64,000 nucleotides of DNA from Microbacterium fluvii (GTDB lineage Bacteria; Actinomycetota; Actinomycetes; Actinomycetales; Microbacteriaceae), in the NCBI RefSeq assembly GCF_025515205.1, contig NZ_JAOPFX010000001.1, forward strand, positions 992,001 to 1,056,000. The letters run 5' to 3'. Below, piece after piece: positions 50,385 to 61,695 of this stretch; position 1 is the first letter of the stretch; the number at the start of each line of letters is the position of its first letter. Under the pieces are notes generated by a model, which did no database searches, was not told where the DNA came from, and worked only from the letters and a program-made list of their open reading frames with translations. Both the position numbers and the translations under genes were made by a program.

Positions 50385-51456
50385 CGATTCGCCGACCGTC
50401 GAGACCGTCTACGCCGACGGCGTGGCGATGGTGCAGCTGCTCGGTCCGCAGGACCGCCTGCTGAGGGTCGTCGAGCGCGAGCATCCCGACGTCGACGTGC
50501 ACGTGCGAGGCAACGAGATCACCTTGACGGGGGATGCGGCCGCCGTCGCCGCCGCGAGGACGCTCGTCGACGAGCTCATCGCCATGGCGCGTGCGGGGCA
50601 CGGTCTCGACCCCGCCGACATCGCCGCCTCGAACCGCATGCTGCGCGCCGAGGGCGGACCGCGGCCGTCCGAGGTGATGGGCGAGGCGATCCTCTCTTCC
50701 CGGGGCAAGGTGATCCGCCCCAAGACCGCCGGCCAGAAGGCCTACGTCGACGCCATCGATGAGAACACGATCGTCTTCGGCATCGGCCCCGCCGGCACCG
50801 GCAAGACCTACCTCGCGATGGCCAAGGCCGTGCAGGCGCTGCAGCGCAAAGAGGTCAGTCGGATCATCCTGAGCCGCCCCGCGATCGAGGCCGGCGAGCG
50901 GCTCGGGTTCCTCCCCGGCACCCTCTCCGACAAGATCGACCCGTACCTGCGCCCCCTCTACGACGCGCTCAACGAGATGCTCGACCCCGAGCTCGTGCCC
51001 AAGCTCATCGCCTCCGGCACGATCGAGGTCGCACCGCTCGGGTACATGCGCGGAAGGACAATTAATGACTCGTTCGTCGTGCTCGACGAGGCGCAGAACA
51101 CGACGCCCGAGCAGATGAAGATGTTCCTGACCCGCCTCGGGTTCGGCACGCGCATGGTCGTCACCGGCGACATCACGCAGGTCGACCTGCCGCAGGGGGC
51201 ATCGGGCCTGCGCCTGGTCACCCGGGTGCTCAAAGACATCGACGACATCCACTTCAGCCTGCTCACCAGCGACGACGTCGTGCGGCACACCCTGGTCGGG
51301 CGCATCGTCGACGCCTACACCGAATACGACGAGCAGCGCCTGGCCGCCCGCCGCGAGCGCGACGAGGCGACCGAGTTCGCCGGCCGCGCCGAGCGGCGCG
51401 CCGGCGCGCGCGGCGGCGGCCCCCGAGACCACCTTCCGAAGCGAGGACGCCCATGA
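50377..51456 (+). CDS. phoH: PhoH family ATPase
   Basis: 359 aa. N-terminal KH-like part, then GPAGTGKTYLAMAKAVQALQ (Walker A), IILSRPAIEAGERLGFLPG, DSFVVLDEAQNTTPEQMKMFLTRLGFG (Walker B) and TGDITQVDLPQG. RNA helicase/ATPase associated with YbeY and ribosome or RNA quality control. ATGA overlap with ybeY. Confidence 0.95.
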   Translation: MPDDSPTVETVYADGVAMVQLLGPQDRLLRVVEREHPDVDVHVRGNEITLTGDAAAVAAARTLVDELIAMARAGHGLDPADIAASNRMLRAEGGPRPSEVMGEAILSSRGKVIRPKTAGQKAYVDAIDENTIVFGIGPAGTGKTYLAMAKAVQALQRKEVSRIILSRPAIEAGERLGFLPGTLSDKIDPYLRPLYDALNEMLDPELVPKLIASGTIEVAPLGYMRGRTINDSFVVLDEAQNTTPEQMKMFLTRLGFGTRMVVTGDITQVDLPQGASGLRLVTRVLKDIDDIHFSLLTSDDVVRHTLVGRIVDAYTEYDEQRLAARRERDEATEFAGRAERRAGARGGGPRDHLPKRGRP

Positions 51457-51923
51457 CCATCGAGATCGGCAATGAGTCCGCAGTCTCCATCGACGAGACG
51501 GTGCTGCTGCGACTGACCGAGCACAACCTCGCCGAGCTCAACGTCAGCGCCGACGCCGATGTGGCGATCCTGCTCGTCGACGAGGGCGCGATGGAGGCGC
51601 TGCACGTGCAGTGGATGGATGAGCCGGGGCCGACCGATGTGCTGAGCTTCCCGATGGACGAGCTTCGCCCCGGCACCGACGACAACCCGACGCCCGCGGG
51701 GCTGCTCGGAGACATCGTGCTGTGCCCGCAGGTGGCGGAGACGCAGGCGGTGGCCGCCAAGCACTCCACGATGGACGAGCTGATCCTGCTCACGACGCAC
51801 GGCCTGCTGCATCTGCTCGGCTTCGACCACGCCGAGCCCGACGATGAGCGTGAGATGTTCGCCCTGCAGAAGGAGCTCATCGTGAGCTTCGCTGCGGCCG
51901 AACGCCGCAGACACCGCGCATGA
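51453..51923 (+). CDS. ybeY: rRNA maturation RNase YbeY
   Basis: 156 aa. Zinc site HGLLHLLGFDHAEPDD (HxxxHxxxxxH) and TDVLSFPMDE, LLGDIVLCP upstream. Endoribonuclease for 16S rRNA 3' maturation and 70S quality control. Coupled to phoH before it and to the CNNM/CorC gene after it by 4-bp overlaps. Confidence 0.96.
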   Translation: MTIEIGNESAVSIDETVLLRLTEHNLAELNVSADADVAILLVDEGAMEALHVQWMDEPGPTDVLSFPMDELRPGTDDNPTPAGLLGDIVLCPQVAETQAVAAKHSTMDELILLTTHGLLHLLGFDHAEPDDEREMFALQKELIVSFAAAERRRHRA

Positions 51924-53173
51924 CGCCGCTTCTGCTGCTGGTTGCGGCGATCCTCCTGGTGGCTTTCGGCTCGCTCATGGCAGCATCCGATGCCGCACTG
52001 GGGGTCACCTCGCGCGCCGACCTCGCCGAGATGGCCGCCGAGGGGCGCAACGGCACCTCGATCCAGCGCATCGCCGACGACCCCGAGGCGCACGCGACGG
52101 CGGTGCTGTTCATCCGCATCCTCTCCGAGACCACGGCAGCGGTGCTCGTCACCGTCGCCTTCACGCTGCTGTTCGAGAACCTGTGGTGGGCGATGCTCGC
52201 CGCCGCCGTCCTCATGACCGGCATCTCGTTCGTCGTGGTCGGCGCGAGTCCTAGCAGCGTCGGCCGCCAGCACGCGAAGAGGCTGCTCCGAGGGGCAGCG
52301 CCGCTCATCCACGGCGTGCGCGTCGTGCTGGGCCCGCTCGCCCACGGACTCGTCGTGCTCGGCAATCGCGTGACGCCCGGGGTCTCGTCTGGCTCGTCGT
52401 TCGCCTCCGAGGAGCAGCTGCTGAGCATCATCGACGAGGCCGCCTCGCAGGACCTCATCGAAGAAGACGACCGCGAGCTCATCCACTCGGTGTTCGACTT
52501 CACCGACACCTTCGTGCGCGCCGTCATGGTGCCGCGCACCGACATGCTCACCGTCGATGCCCGCGCCTCGATGCACGATGCGATGACCCTCTTCCTCGAC
52601 AAGGGCGTCTCGCGGATGCCGGTGGTCGACGACGAGGCGGACGACGTGACCGGGGTGCTCTACCTGAAGGACCTCGTGCCGTTCGCGTACCGAGACGACG
52701 CCGGCTGGCGCGACGCGCCGATCAGCCGCATCGCGCGCCCCGCCGTGTTCGTGCCGGAGTCGATGAAGGCCGAGACCCTGCTGCAGCAGATGAAGCGCGA
52801 CGCCGTGCACGTGTGCCTCGTCATCGACGAGTACGGCGGCGTCTCGGGCCTGGTGACACTGGAAGACCTCATCGAGGAGCTCGTCGGCGAGATCGCCGAC
52901 GAGTACGACCCCAAGGGCGACGAGGTCGTCGAGCTCGAGCCCGACCGCTTCCGGGTGAGCGCCCGCCTCGGCCTCGACGAGGTCGGCGACCTGTTCGGCA
53001 TGGAGTTGGACGACGACGAGGTGGACTCGATCGGGGGCCTGCTCGGCAAGGCGCTCGGGCGGGTGCCGCAGCCGGGCGCGACCGCCGAATACGCGGGCCT
53101 CGTGCTCACCGGCGGCACCTCGCGCGGCCGAGGCCGAGGGCTTGCCACCGTCTTCGTGGAGAGGGGCCAGTGA
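51920..53173 (+). CDS. Hemolysin/CNNM-CorC family transporter
   Basis: 417 aa. N-terminal CNNM (DUF21) membrane domain with three to four helices, then two CBS domains (VMVPRTDMLTVDARASMHDAMTLFLDKG; VHVCLVIDEYGGVSGLVTLEDLIEELVGEI) and a CorC_HlyC C-terminal domain. Magnesium/cobalt efflux-type function is usual for the family. Located between ybeY and era as in most actinobacteria, and coupled by overlaps to both. Confidence 0.94.
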   Translation: MTPLLLLVAAILLVAFGSLMAASDAALGVTSRADLAEMAAEGRNGTSIQRIADDPEAHATAVLFIRILSETTAAVLVTVAFTLLFENLWWAMLAAAVLMTGISFVVVGASPSSVGRQHAKRLLRGAAPLIHGVRVVLGPLAHGLVVLGNRVTPGVSSGSSFASEEQLLSIIDEAASQDLIEEDDRELIHSVFDFTDTFVRAVMVPRTDMLTVDARASMHDAMTLFLDKGVSRMPVVDDEADDVTGVLYLKDLVPFAYRDDAGWRDAPISRIARPAVFVPESMKAETLLQQMKRDAVHVCLVIDEYGGVSGLVTLEDLIEELVGEIADEYDPKGDEVVELEPDRFRVSARLGLDEVGDLFGMELDDDEVDSIGGLLGKALGRVPQPGATAEYAGLVLTGGTSRGRGRGLATVFVERGQ

Positions 53174-54072
53174 TGGCGCAGCAGGAGTTTCACTCGGGGT
53201 TCGTCACGTTCGTCGGGCGTCCCAACGTCGGCAAGTCGACCCTGACCAATGCCCTCGTGGGCGAGAAGGTCGCGATCACCAGCGACAAGCCGCAGACGAC
53301 GCGCCGCGCCATCCGCGGCATCGTCAACCGGCCCACGGGTCAGCTCGTGATCGTCGACACCCCCGGCATCCACAAGCCGCGGACGCTCCTCGGCCAGCGC
53401 CTCAACGACCTCGTCGACAGCGTGCTCGGCGACGTCGACGTGATCGGGTTCTGCGTGCCGGCGACCGAGAAGGTGGGGCCGGGCGACCGGCGCATCGCGG
53501 AGTCGCTCGAGGGGTATCCCCGCGCGAAGAAGGTCGCCATCGTCACGAAGACCGATGCGGCCTCGCGCGATCAGATCACCGAGCGCCTGATCGAGGTCGA
53601 CGCGCTGCGCGAGGACTGGGCCGCGGTCATCCCGCTGTCTGCGCTCACCCGCGAGCAGCTCGACGTGCTCACCGATGAGCTGCTGGGGCTGATGCCCGAG
53701 GGGCCCGCGCTCTACGAGGAGGGCGTCGTCACCGACGAGTCGATCGACGACCGCATCTCGGAGATCATCCGCGAAGCGGCCCTGGAGGGCGTGCGCGACG
53801 AGCTGCCGCACTCGATCGCCGTCACGATCGATGACATCTCCGAGCGCGACGACGGCGATCTCACCGACATCTACGCCAACATTGTGGTCGAGCGCGACAG
53901 CCAGAAGGCCATCATCATCGGCCACAAGGGGTCTCGGCTGCGCGACGTCGGTGCGCGCGCCCGCGCGCAGATCGAGCCGCTCGTCGGCACCCGCGTGTTC
54001 CTCAAGCTCCACGTGCGGGTCGCCAAGGAATGGCAGCGCGACCCGAAGCAGCTCGGCCGGCTCGGCTTCTGA
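53173..54072 (+). CDS. era: GTPase Era
   Basis: 299 aa; the ATG overlaps the preceding stop by one base (a GTG one codon earlier is possible). G motifs: GRPNVGKSTLTNALVG, DTPGIHKP, KTDAAS; C-terminal KH domain with IVVERDSQKAIIIGHKGSRLRDVG. 30S assembly GTPase that binds the 16S 3' end. Last gene of the ribosome-maturation cluster. Confidence 0.96.
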   Translation: MAQQEFHSGFVTFVGRPNVGKSTLTNALVGEKVAITSDKPQTTRRAIRGIVNRPTGQLVIVDTPGIHKPRTLLGQRLNDLVDSVLGDVDVIGFCVPATEKVGPGDRRIAESLEGYPRAKKVAIVTKTDAASRDQITERLIEVDALREDWAAVIPLSALTREQLDVLTDELLGLMPEGPALYEEGVVTDESIDDRISEIIREAALEGVRDELPHSIAVTIDDISERDDGDLTDIYANIVVERDSQKAIIIGHKGSRLRDVGARARAQIEPLVGTRVFLKLHVRVAKEWQRDPKQLGRLGF

Positions 54073-54092
54073 CCGATTGAGGCAGCCCCGGT

Positions 54093-55436
54093 CTAGTCGG
54101 CCCGGAGGGCCATGCGCCACGCGAGCTGCACGAGTTCGTCGTGGGCGAGGTCGTTGTGGGCGCCGGAAGCCCCATCGAGTCGATCGATCACGAGGGCCGC
54201 ATCGAGGTTGTAGACCGTCGCGTCGGCGAAGTCGACGGCATCCGATCGCGAACCGGGCTCGAGCGGCGGCAGCTCGACGGCACCCGGCACACCCTGGATG
54301 CCCCACGTGCCGATGCCGCCGTACGTGGGCAGGTCGTCGCCCAGCAGGTACTGACCGGCCAGGGCGACCGCGAGGGGATAGAAGCGCCCCACCGCGTAGT
54401 CCCACTTCGAGCGGGTCGCGACGATCGGGCCCGCGGTGAACGAGGGCGTCACGACGTCGGCGAAATAGCCGCGCCCGCCCCCGATGTGGGCGGGGACGTG
54501 GTCGGCGAACGCCCACAGCGACACGGCGCCCTGTACGAGCAGCAGCGAGTCGACGGGCCGCGGCGGGGGCGACGCGACCTCGCCGCCGCCTCGGACCGCG
54601 CCCGAGACCACGACCGTGCCGAAGCTGTGGCCGATGAGGTGCACGCGTGCGGGGCTCGCCGCCATGATGGCCCGCACGAGCTGCGCGGCGCCGGTCTCGC
54701 CGAACTCGCGCGCCTGATTCTTGGCGTGCCAGAAGGTCAGCTGGCGCAGTGGCGTCAGCACGGCCTCGCGGAGCTTGCGGAACCACCCGTCGCCCAGCAG
54801 GCCATCGGCATCCGCCTGTTCGGCGGCGGACTCGTCGAACACGGCCCCCGCATCCCACCCCGATCCCAGCAGCGGTTCGTCCCCGCCCGCCCCCAGGCTC
54901 TCGGCGATGGAGCGGTAGGCATCGGCGACGTCGGGCGGGAGCGCGTCGGATGCTGCCGCATCCCGCTCGGGATCGATGTCGGCCGCGTGGGCGATGACGG
55001 TGTGCAGGGCCGCACGCACCTCCGCACTCGCGTCGAGGATCGCCGCGTACTCGTCGACCGCCTCGTCGACGGTGATCGCCTCGGGGTCGGACTCGTCGCC
55101 GAGTAGCCCGCTCGGCGCGGCGGCGACGGTGCGCTCGCTCCACGCCTTGCTCGGCCAGTGCACTCCGATCACGAGGGGCCGCACGCCGTCGTCGGCCGTG
55201 TCGGGGTCGCCGGCTCCCACCCAGCGGTCGTACTGGGCGATCGCGTCCTGATAGTCGCCCTGCCACCCGTGGCTGATGACGAACACGTCGGTGATCGCCC
55301 GCGCGGGGTCGGCGATCGCGGCGAGCGCCGCCTCGCTCGCGATGGTGCCGTCGGAGTCCGGCTGCTCGTGACCGTGCGCGTCGTAGGCGATCAGGTGGTA
55401 CTCGCGGTCGGTGCCTGGGATGCGTCGCAGTGCCAT
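54093..55436 (-). CDS. Predicted alpha/beta hydrolase linked to a CHAT gene
   Basis: 447 aa. Esterase-like fold: TDVFVISHGWQGDYQDAIAQYD near residue 50, then an acidic variable segment, and VHLIGHSFGTVVVSGAV (GHSFG nucleophile). Later DLPTYGGIGTWGIQG is not recognised. No signal peptide. The stop is 20 nt from era's; the start is 12 nt downstream of the CHAT gene stop, so both probably form one operon. The CHAT context suggests a peptidase/hydrolase pair in stress or cell-death signalling; this is inference. Confidence 0.82.
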   Translation of the reverse strand: MALRRIPGTDREYHLIAYDAHGHEQPDSDGTIASEAALAAIADPARAITDVFVISHGWQGDYQDAIAQYDRWVGAGDPDTADDGVRPLVIGVHWPSKAWSERTVAAAPSGLLGDESDPEAITVDEAVDEYAAILDASAEVRAALHTVIAHAADIDPERDAAASDALPPDVADAYRSIAESLGAGGDEPLLGSGWDAGAVFDESAAEQADADGLLGDGWFRKLREAVLTPLRQLTFWHAKNQAREFGETGAAQLVRAIMAASPARVHLIGHSFGTVVVSGAVRGGGEVASPPPRPVDSLLLVQGAVSLWAFADHVPAHIGGGRGYFADVVTPSFTAGPIVATRSKWDYAVGRFYPLAVALAGQYLLGDDLPTYGGIGTWGIQGVPGAVELPPLEPGSRSDAVDFADATVYNLDAALVIDRLDGASGAHNDLAHDELVQLAWRMALRAD

Positions 55437-55448
55437 GGGGTCCTCGGT

Positions 55449-57415
55449 TCAGCGGGCGGGAAGGGCGGGAGAGACGACCGTGTCGACGTCGCAGTGCACG
55501 CCGTAGAGCAGCCCGAGAGGGTTGGCGTGGTCGGCGAGGAACCGCCGCCGCAGCGTCAGCACCGTCTCGCCGAGCGGCGTGCCGGCGAACAGCTCGTCGA
55601 AGAACGCCTTGGCCCATTCGCTCGCGAACAGCGCGGGCGTCTTGCACTCGGTGCCGATGACGCCCCTGGCCCCCTTCGCGAGGAAGTACGACACGAATCC
55701 GCCGTAGAACAGCGGAGTCAGCTCGCCCGACTCGCAGGCGTTGATGAACACCAGCGGATGCCCCGGCAGCCGGTCGCCGGTCGGCGCATAGACCTCGAGC
55801 TCGCCGAGGGTGAGGCTCTCGGAGCCGGTGAGGATGAGACGGGAGGCGTCGGTGTCGGCGGCGGATGCTTCGGCGTGGCAGTAGAGATAGAGCACGGCAT
55901 CTGAGGCGGAGGCGACAGTGCCGCGGTGAGGTCGGCGCGGGTCGTGCCCTCGGTCAGCGCGACGCCCCGATCGTGCCAGTAGGCGCGCTGCGCGGCGATC
56001 GGCTTCGACGGCATCTGCTGGTCGATCGTCTCGTTGTAGACGGCGCGCACGGTCAGCTCCGGCGTCGATGCGATCGCCGGTGGGGGAGGCACGGTGTCGA
56101 GCTGCACCAGCGGCACCTGTTCGACGATGTGGCGCATGCCGACGAAGGCGTCCCACGTCAGCGCCGCGGGGTCGAACCGATCGGTCAGATACATGAGCGC
56201 CCACGGCACCGGAAAGCCCGTCGAGACGACCTGCAGGGTCGAGACGCCCTCGGCGAGCCGCCCGCGCAGCCAGTCGCCGACGGCGCGCAGCTCGGCGCCG
56301 GCCTCGTTGCCGGCGAACACGGCCTGGTAGAGCCGGTAGCCGGCGAAGGCGAGATCGGCCAGCAGCGCCGCATTGTCTTCGGGCGGAATGGTCATCTCCA
56401 GCGCCACGTGGCTCTTCTTCACCGCCGCCAGCAGCACCGCCCGGACGGCGTCGATGCGGGCGGCCAACTGCACGGGGGTGATCTCGATGCGGATCGGATC
56501 GGGGCTCACCTGCCGCGCGATGAGTTCGTAGCCCCAGTCGGCGGGCGTCACCTGCAGCGACGCCGTGCGCGCATCGAGCACGGCCGCCGCCGCCGCGGGG
56601 CGCCCTCGGCCGAGCGCCGTGGGTGCGGCGTCGGTGCCCACGTCGAAGGTGATGTCGAGGCGCTGCACGAAGTTGCCCGACGCAGACACGATCACCGTGA
56701 GAGTCGAGGGGCCCTCGTGCCGCGCGGTGATCTCGAACAGCGCCCGGTTCGAGGTGCCGTCGCGGCTGAGTCGCAGCTGCTGCGCGAAAGGGGGCACGGT
56801 GAAGTCGGCGCTCGAGATCTCGACGGTGAGGTCGATCGTGCTCGCCCCGACGGGGAGGGGCACGGCGGCGGCAGCGGCCGCGACGGCGGTGTCGCTGCGC
56901 TCGCCGAAGAAGACGGAGAGGATGCGGGCCGCCTCCACCTGCACGGGCGCCGAAGGGTCGTCGAGCTCGGCGTTGAGCCAGCTGCGGATGAGGTCGGCAT
57001 CGGGATCGCCGGGCGGTGCCTCCGGGGGCGGCGGAGGCGGCACTGATGACGCCGGCGGCGCGGGAGCGGGCGGCACCTCCGCACCGGCCGACACGGGCGT
57101 CAGCGCGCGCTCGACCTGTGCGATCGCAGTGTCGACCTCCTCGTCTTCGCCGGCGCCGAAGCCCATCTCGCCGGCGTCGACGTCGGCCTGATAGGCCGCG
57201 GCGAGGTCGGGGCGCTCGTCGAGCACGCCGGCGACCACGAGGGCCTGGTCGGCGAGGGTGGCGGCGGTGCTCCAGCGCGGATCGGCCGTGACGGCGTCGT
57301 AGAGCGCCGCGACCGAAGCCGGGAAGAACTCCGCGATGAAGCCGCGACCGCGCGGATCGCGGAACGCTCCGGCGAGCACGACGAACTCGAAAGCCCGCTC
57401 CGCCGTCGCGAACAT
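55449..57415 (-). pseudogene. CHAT-domain protease gene split by a frameshift
   Basis: The frame from ATG 57415 runs MFATAERAFEFVVLAGAF ... and gives about 500 aa with a Pro-rich linker (near residue 120) and a beta-rich middle, up to TTRADLTAAL, then becomes Pro/Ser-rich noise. A second frame, entered near 55900-55925, continues with VLYLYCHAEAS (His) and LVFINACESGELTP (Cys) to the stop at 55449. His and Cys are the CHAT catalytic dyad. The whole span is 3n+2, so one missing base explains it. Without a fix or programmed slip the product lacks the active site. A sequencing error in the GCCTCC repeat is the main alternative. Confidence 0.8.
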
Positions 57416-57490
57416 GGCGCCCCCGCCCCGGCGCTCCCCACGAACGCCCTGGCCGACAGGCTAGTGGCCCGCCGAACCGGCGGCGACCCC

Positions 57491-58111
57491 TCAGCCGACC
57501 TCGTGCAGCGCCGAGCGCACCACGACGACGTCATCGCCGTAGGTCTGATCGGCCCAGGCCTGCAGCCCGCCGTCGTCCCACACGACGTCGGCCCAGACGT
57601 ACCCGCGGTCGGTGGAGGCGGCCACGAGGCCGAGGCCGGCGAGGTCGTCGGTGACCGCGGTCTGCACGTCGGCGAGGCGCGCAGCATCCGTCTGGCCGTC
57701 CACCCCGCCGGTGGGATCGTCGATCGGCATCGGGTCGTAGAGGGCGAGGAGCACCGGCGCGGCGGTCACGGTGAAGGTCTGCAGATCGTAGGTGCCCTGC
57801 ACGGCGTAGGCGCCCCACGTCGTCTCGCCCGACGACTCCGCGCCGTCGACGCCCTCCCACGACCAGCCTTCGAGCGGGATGCCGGAGCACTGCGGCGGGT
57901 ACGACTCCGCGACCGCGCCCAGACACATCTCGACTTCGCCGCCGCGGTCCATCACGGTGCCCTGGCCGATCACCTCGCCCGCCGGGGGCACCAGCGCGAC
58001 GTCGGTGGGGGTGCCGGAGGCAGGGGAGTCGGCGCCCGACGCGCACCCCGCGAGGGCGAGGGCGAGGGCCACGACGCCCGCCGAGAGGGACGCACTGCGC
58101 AGAGGTCTCAT
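57491..58111 (-). CDS. Lipoprotein of unknown function
   Basis: 206 aa. Signal peptide with lipobox ALAGC (Cys near residue 23). The mature part is acidic and beta-rich (GTYDLQTFTVTAAPVLLALYDPMP; DRGYVWADVVWDDGGLQAW), no family recognised. ATG 58111 chosen as it starts the signal directly; an in-frame start at 58153 would add residues ahead of the basic n-region. Next to leuA but on the other strand. Confidence 0.8.
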   Translation of the reverse strand: MRPLRSASLSAGVVALALALAGCASGADSPASGTPTDVALVPPAGEVIGQGTVMDRGGEVEMCLGAVAESYPPQCSGIPLEGWSWEGVDGAESSGETTWGAYAVQGTYDLQTFTVTAAPVLLALYDPMPIDDPTGGVDGQTDAARLADVQTAVTDDLAGLGLVAASTDRGYVWADVVWDDGGLQAWADQTYGDDVVVVRSALHEVG

Positions 58112-58167
58112 ACCGTTCGAGTGTCCCGCAGGCCCCGGTCGTCTCGCCCGCACCCCGGGAAGCCTGT

Positions 58168-58173
58168 TACCAT
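58168..58173 (+). promoter_or_regulatory. -10 box of the leuA leader (leaderless)
   Basis: TACCAT, 6 nt before the ATG of the leader peptide. Confidence 0.6.
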
Positions 58174-58179
58174 CGGCTC

Positions 58180-58211
58180 ATGCGCTTCGGCGGGCTCCTC
58201 CTTCTTAGCCG

Positions 58212-58233
<22 letters not shown>
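58180..58233 (+). CDS. leuL: Leu-rich leader peptide of leuA
   Basis: 17 residues, MRFGGLLLLSRRDETSF, with four consecutive Leu codons (CTC CTC CTT CTT), leaderless. Placed just before a hairpin and 87 nt before leuA. Ribosome stalling at the Leu codons when Leu-tRNA is scarce would change the folding of the following RNA and allow leuA expression, as in classical attenuation. Similar leu leaders are known in actinobacteria. Confidence 0.82.
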
Positions 58234-60081
<1,848 letters not shown>

Positions 60082-60089
60082 CGGTCGGG

Positions 60090-60124
60090 CCGTTTCGTCT
60101 CGCTGCGCTCGCTCAACGCCCGGG
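60090..60124 (-). repeat. Repeat copy 1 (inverted)
   Basis: 35 nt; its reverse complement begins CCCGGGCGTTGAGCGAGCGC and ends GAGACGAAACGG. It pairs with copy 2 to form a long hairpin after leuA, which could terminate leuA. Confidence 0.85.
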
Positions 60125-60133
60125 TTGCTGTTC

Positions 60134-60180
60134 CCCGGGCGTTGAGCGAGGCGCGCAGCGCCGAGACGAAACGGGTGCGG
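60134..60180 (+). repeat. Repeat copy 2
   Basis: Same core as copy 1 with a few extra bases in the middle (GGCGCGCAGCGCC), continuing to GGGTGCGG. From 60135 it is identical over 46 nt to copy 3. Confidence 0.85.
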
Positions 60181-60184
60181 CTTG

Positions 60185-60230
60185 CCGGGCGTTGAGCGAG
60201 GCGCGCAGCGCCGAGACGAAACGGGTGCGG
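60185..60230 (+). repeat. Repeat copy 3
   Basis: 46 nt identical to 60135-60180, separated from it by CTTG only, a 50-bp tandem period. Ends 6 nt before the stop of the channel gene. Confidence 0.85.
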
Positions 60231-60235
60231 GGGCC

Positions 60236-60931
60236 TCAGGGCTTGACGATCGGGATCGCCGCGGTCTCCACCGCGACCTTGCGGCGATACAGGCGCCGCT
60301 GCTCCGGCAGCGAGATGTCGAACATCACGGCCAGCAGCCGGATGATCGTCGTCACAGAGCCTCCCACGATGGCCGCCGCCACGAGTGGCGCGCCCAGCGC
60401 GTGGGCGACCGCCAGCACCAGGCACCCCGCACCCGCCGCGACGGCGTAGAGCGAGCCGACGTGCATGATGGCCACCGGCAGCCCCATGATGACGTCGCGC
60501 AGGATGCCGCCGCCGACCGCCGCGCACACGCCCACGAACACGGCGGGCACGAGCGGGAGCCCGACGGCGAGCGCCTTGCTGGTGCCGAAGGCGCCGAACA
60601 GGCCGATCACGACGGCGTCGAGCCCGATGATCAGGCGGTTGAGCCGCTGGAAGAGCCCGGCCAGCAGCATCCCGACGAGAGCTGCGAGGATCGCCGTGAG
60701 CAGATACCAGTTGTTCTGCAGCGTGTTCAGCGTCGTGTTCAGCAGCAGGTCGCGGATGAGACCGCCGCCCATGCCCACGACGATGCCGATGATGGTCACC
60801 CCCAGCAGATCGAGCCGGCGCTGACCGGTGAATCCGGAGGCGAAGAGGGCGCCCTGCACGCCGCCGAGGCCGACGGCGATGAGATCTGCCCACAGCGGGA
60901 TGACGAAGAGCGGTTCGGTCACGCCTCCCAT
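60236..60931 (-). CDS. Trimeric intracellular cation (TRIC)/UPF0126 family membrane protein
   Basis: 231 aa, about seven helices in two homologous halves. Each half has the Gly-rich signature: GIVVGMGGGLIRDLLLNT and AVGGGILRDVIMGLPVA. Prokaryotic TRIC homologues conduct K+ or act as glycine transporters. ATG 60931 used; GTG 60922 is also possible. Divergent from recO. Confidence 0.92.
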   Translation of the reverse strand: MGGVTEPLFVIPLWADLIAVGLGGVQGALFASGFTGQRRLDLLGVTIIGIVVGMGGGLIRDLLLNTTLNTLQNNWYLLTAILAALVGMLLAGLFQRLNRLIIGLDAVVIGLFGAFGTSKALAVGLPLVPAVFVGVCAAVGGGILRDVIMGLPVAIMHVGSLYAVAAGAGCLVLAVAHALGAPLVAAAIVGGSVTTIIRLLAVMFDISLPEQRRLYRRKVAVETAAIPIVKP

Positions 60932-60946
60932 TGTCGCAAGGGCGGG

Positions 60947-60952
60947 GATAAT
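60947..60952 (+). promoter_or_regulatory. -10 box of recO (leaderless)
   Basis: GATAAT, 5 nt before the GTG at 60958. Confidence 0.6.
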
Positions 60953-60957
60953 CGAGT

Positions 60958-61695
60958 GTGCCCACTTACCGCGACGAGGTCGTGGTCCTGCGCACCCACA
61001 AGCTGGGTGAAGCCGACCGGATCGTGACGATGCTCAGCCGCCGCCACGGCAAGCTGCGCGCCGTCGCCAAGGGGGTGCGGCGCACGTCGTCGCGCTTCGG
61101 GGCTCGGGTTGAGCCGTTCATGGTCGCCGACGTGCTGCTCTACCAGGGGCGCTCGCTCGACATCATCCAGCAGGCCGAGTCGCTCGGGTCGTACGGCGCC
61201 GACATCGCGGTGCACTACGACCGCTACACGGCCGCCCACGCGATGGTCGAGGCGGCCGACCGGCTCAACGAGGCGGAGGCCACCCCCCAGCAGTACCTGC
61301 TTCTGGTCGGCGGACTGCGCTCGCTCGCCCGCGGGGATCACGCCGCCCGCAGCATCCTGGACTCGTATCTGCTGCGGGCGATGGCGCTGTCGGGGTGGGC
61401 GCCGGGCCTCGGTGAATGCGCGCGGTGCGGCAAGCCGGGTCTGCACACGGCGTTCGTCGCGCAGCTGGGCGGGCTCGTCTGCGGCGACTGCACACCCGTC
61501 GGCGCCGCTCGCGTCGACCGGTCGACCGTCGACCTGCTCACGTCGCTCATGGCGGGGGAGTGGGACGGCGTGGATGCTGCCACTCCCGCCTCGACGGCGG
61601 CCGCGTCGGGCCTGGTCGCCGCCTACACCCAGTGGCACCTCGAGCGCGGCATCCGCTCGCTCGCCCATGTCAGCGCCCCGGAGGGCCCGCGATGA
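60958..61695 (+). CDS. recO: DNA repair protein RecO
   Basis: 245 aa. [41 protein letters not shown] (OB fold start, in parts) and the zinc-type cysteines [10 protein letters not shown] ... CGDCTP. Loads RecA with RecR in gap repair. GTG leaderless start; ATGA overlap with uppS, the usual actinobacterial arrangement. Confidence 0.95.
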   Translation: MPTYRDEVVVLRTHKLGEADRIVTMLSRRHGKLRAVAKGVRRTSSRFGARVEPFMVADVLLYQGRSLDIIQQAESLGSYGADIAVHYDRYTAAHAMVEAADRLNEAEATPQQYLLLVGGLRSLARGDHAARSILDSYLLRAMALSGWAPGLGECARCGKPGLHTAFVAQLGGLVCGDCTPVGAARVDRSTVDLLTSLMAGEWDGVDAATPASTAAASGLVAAYTQWHLERGIRSLAHVSAPEGPR

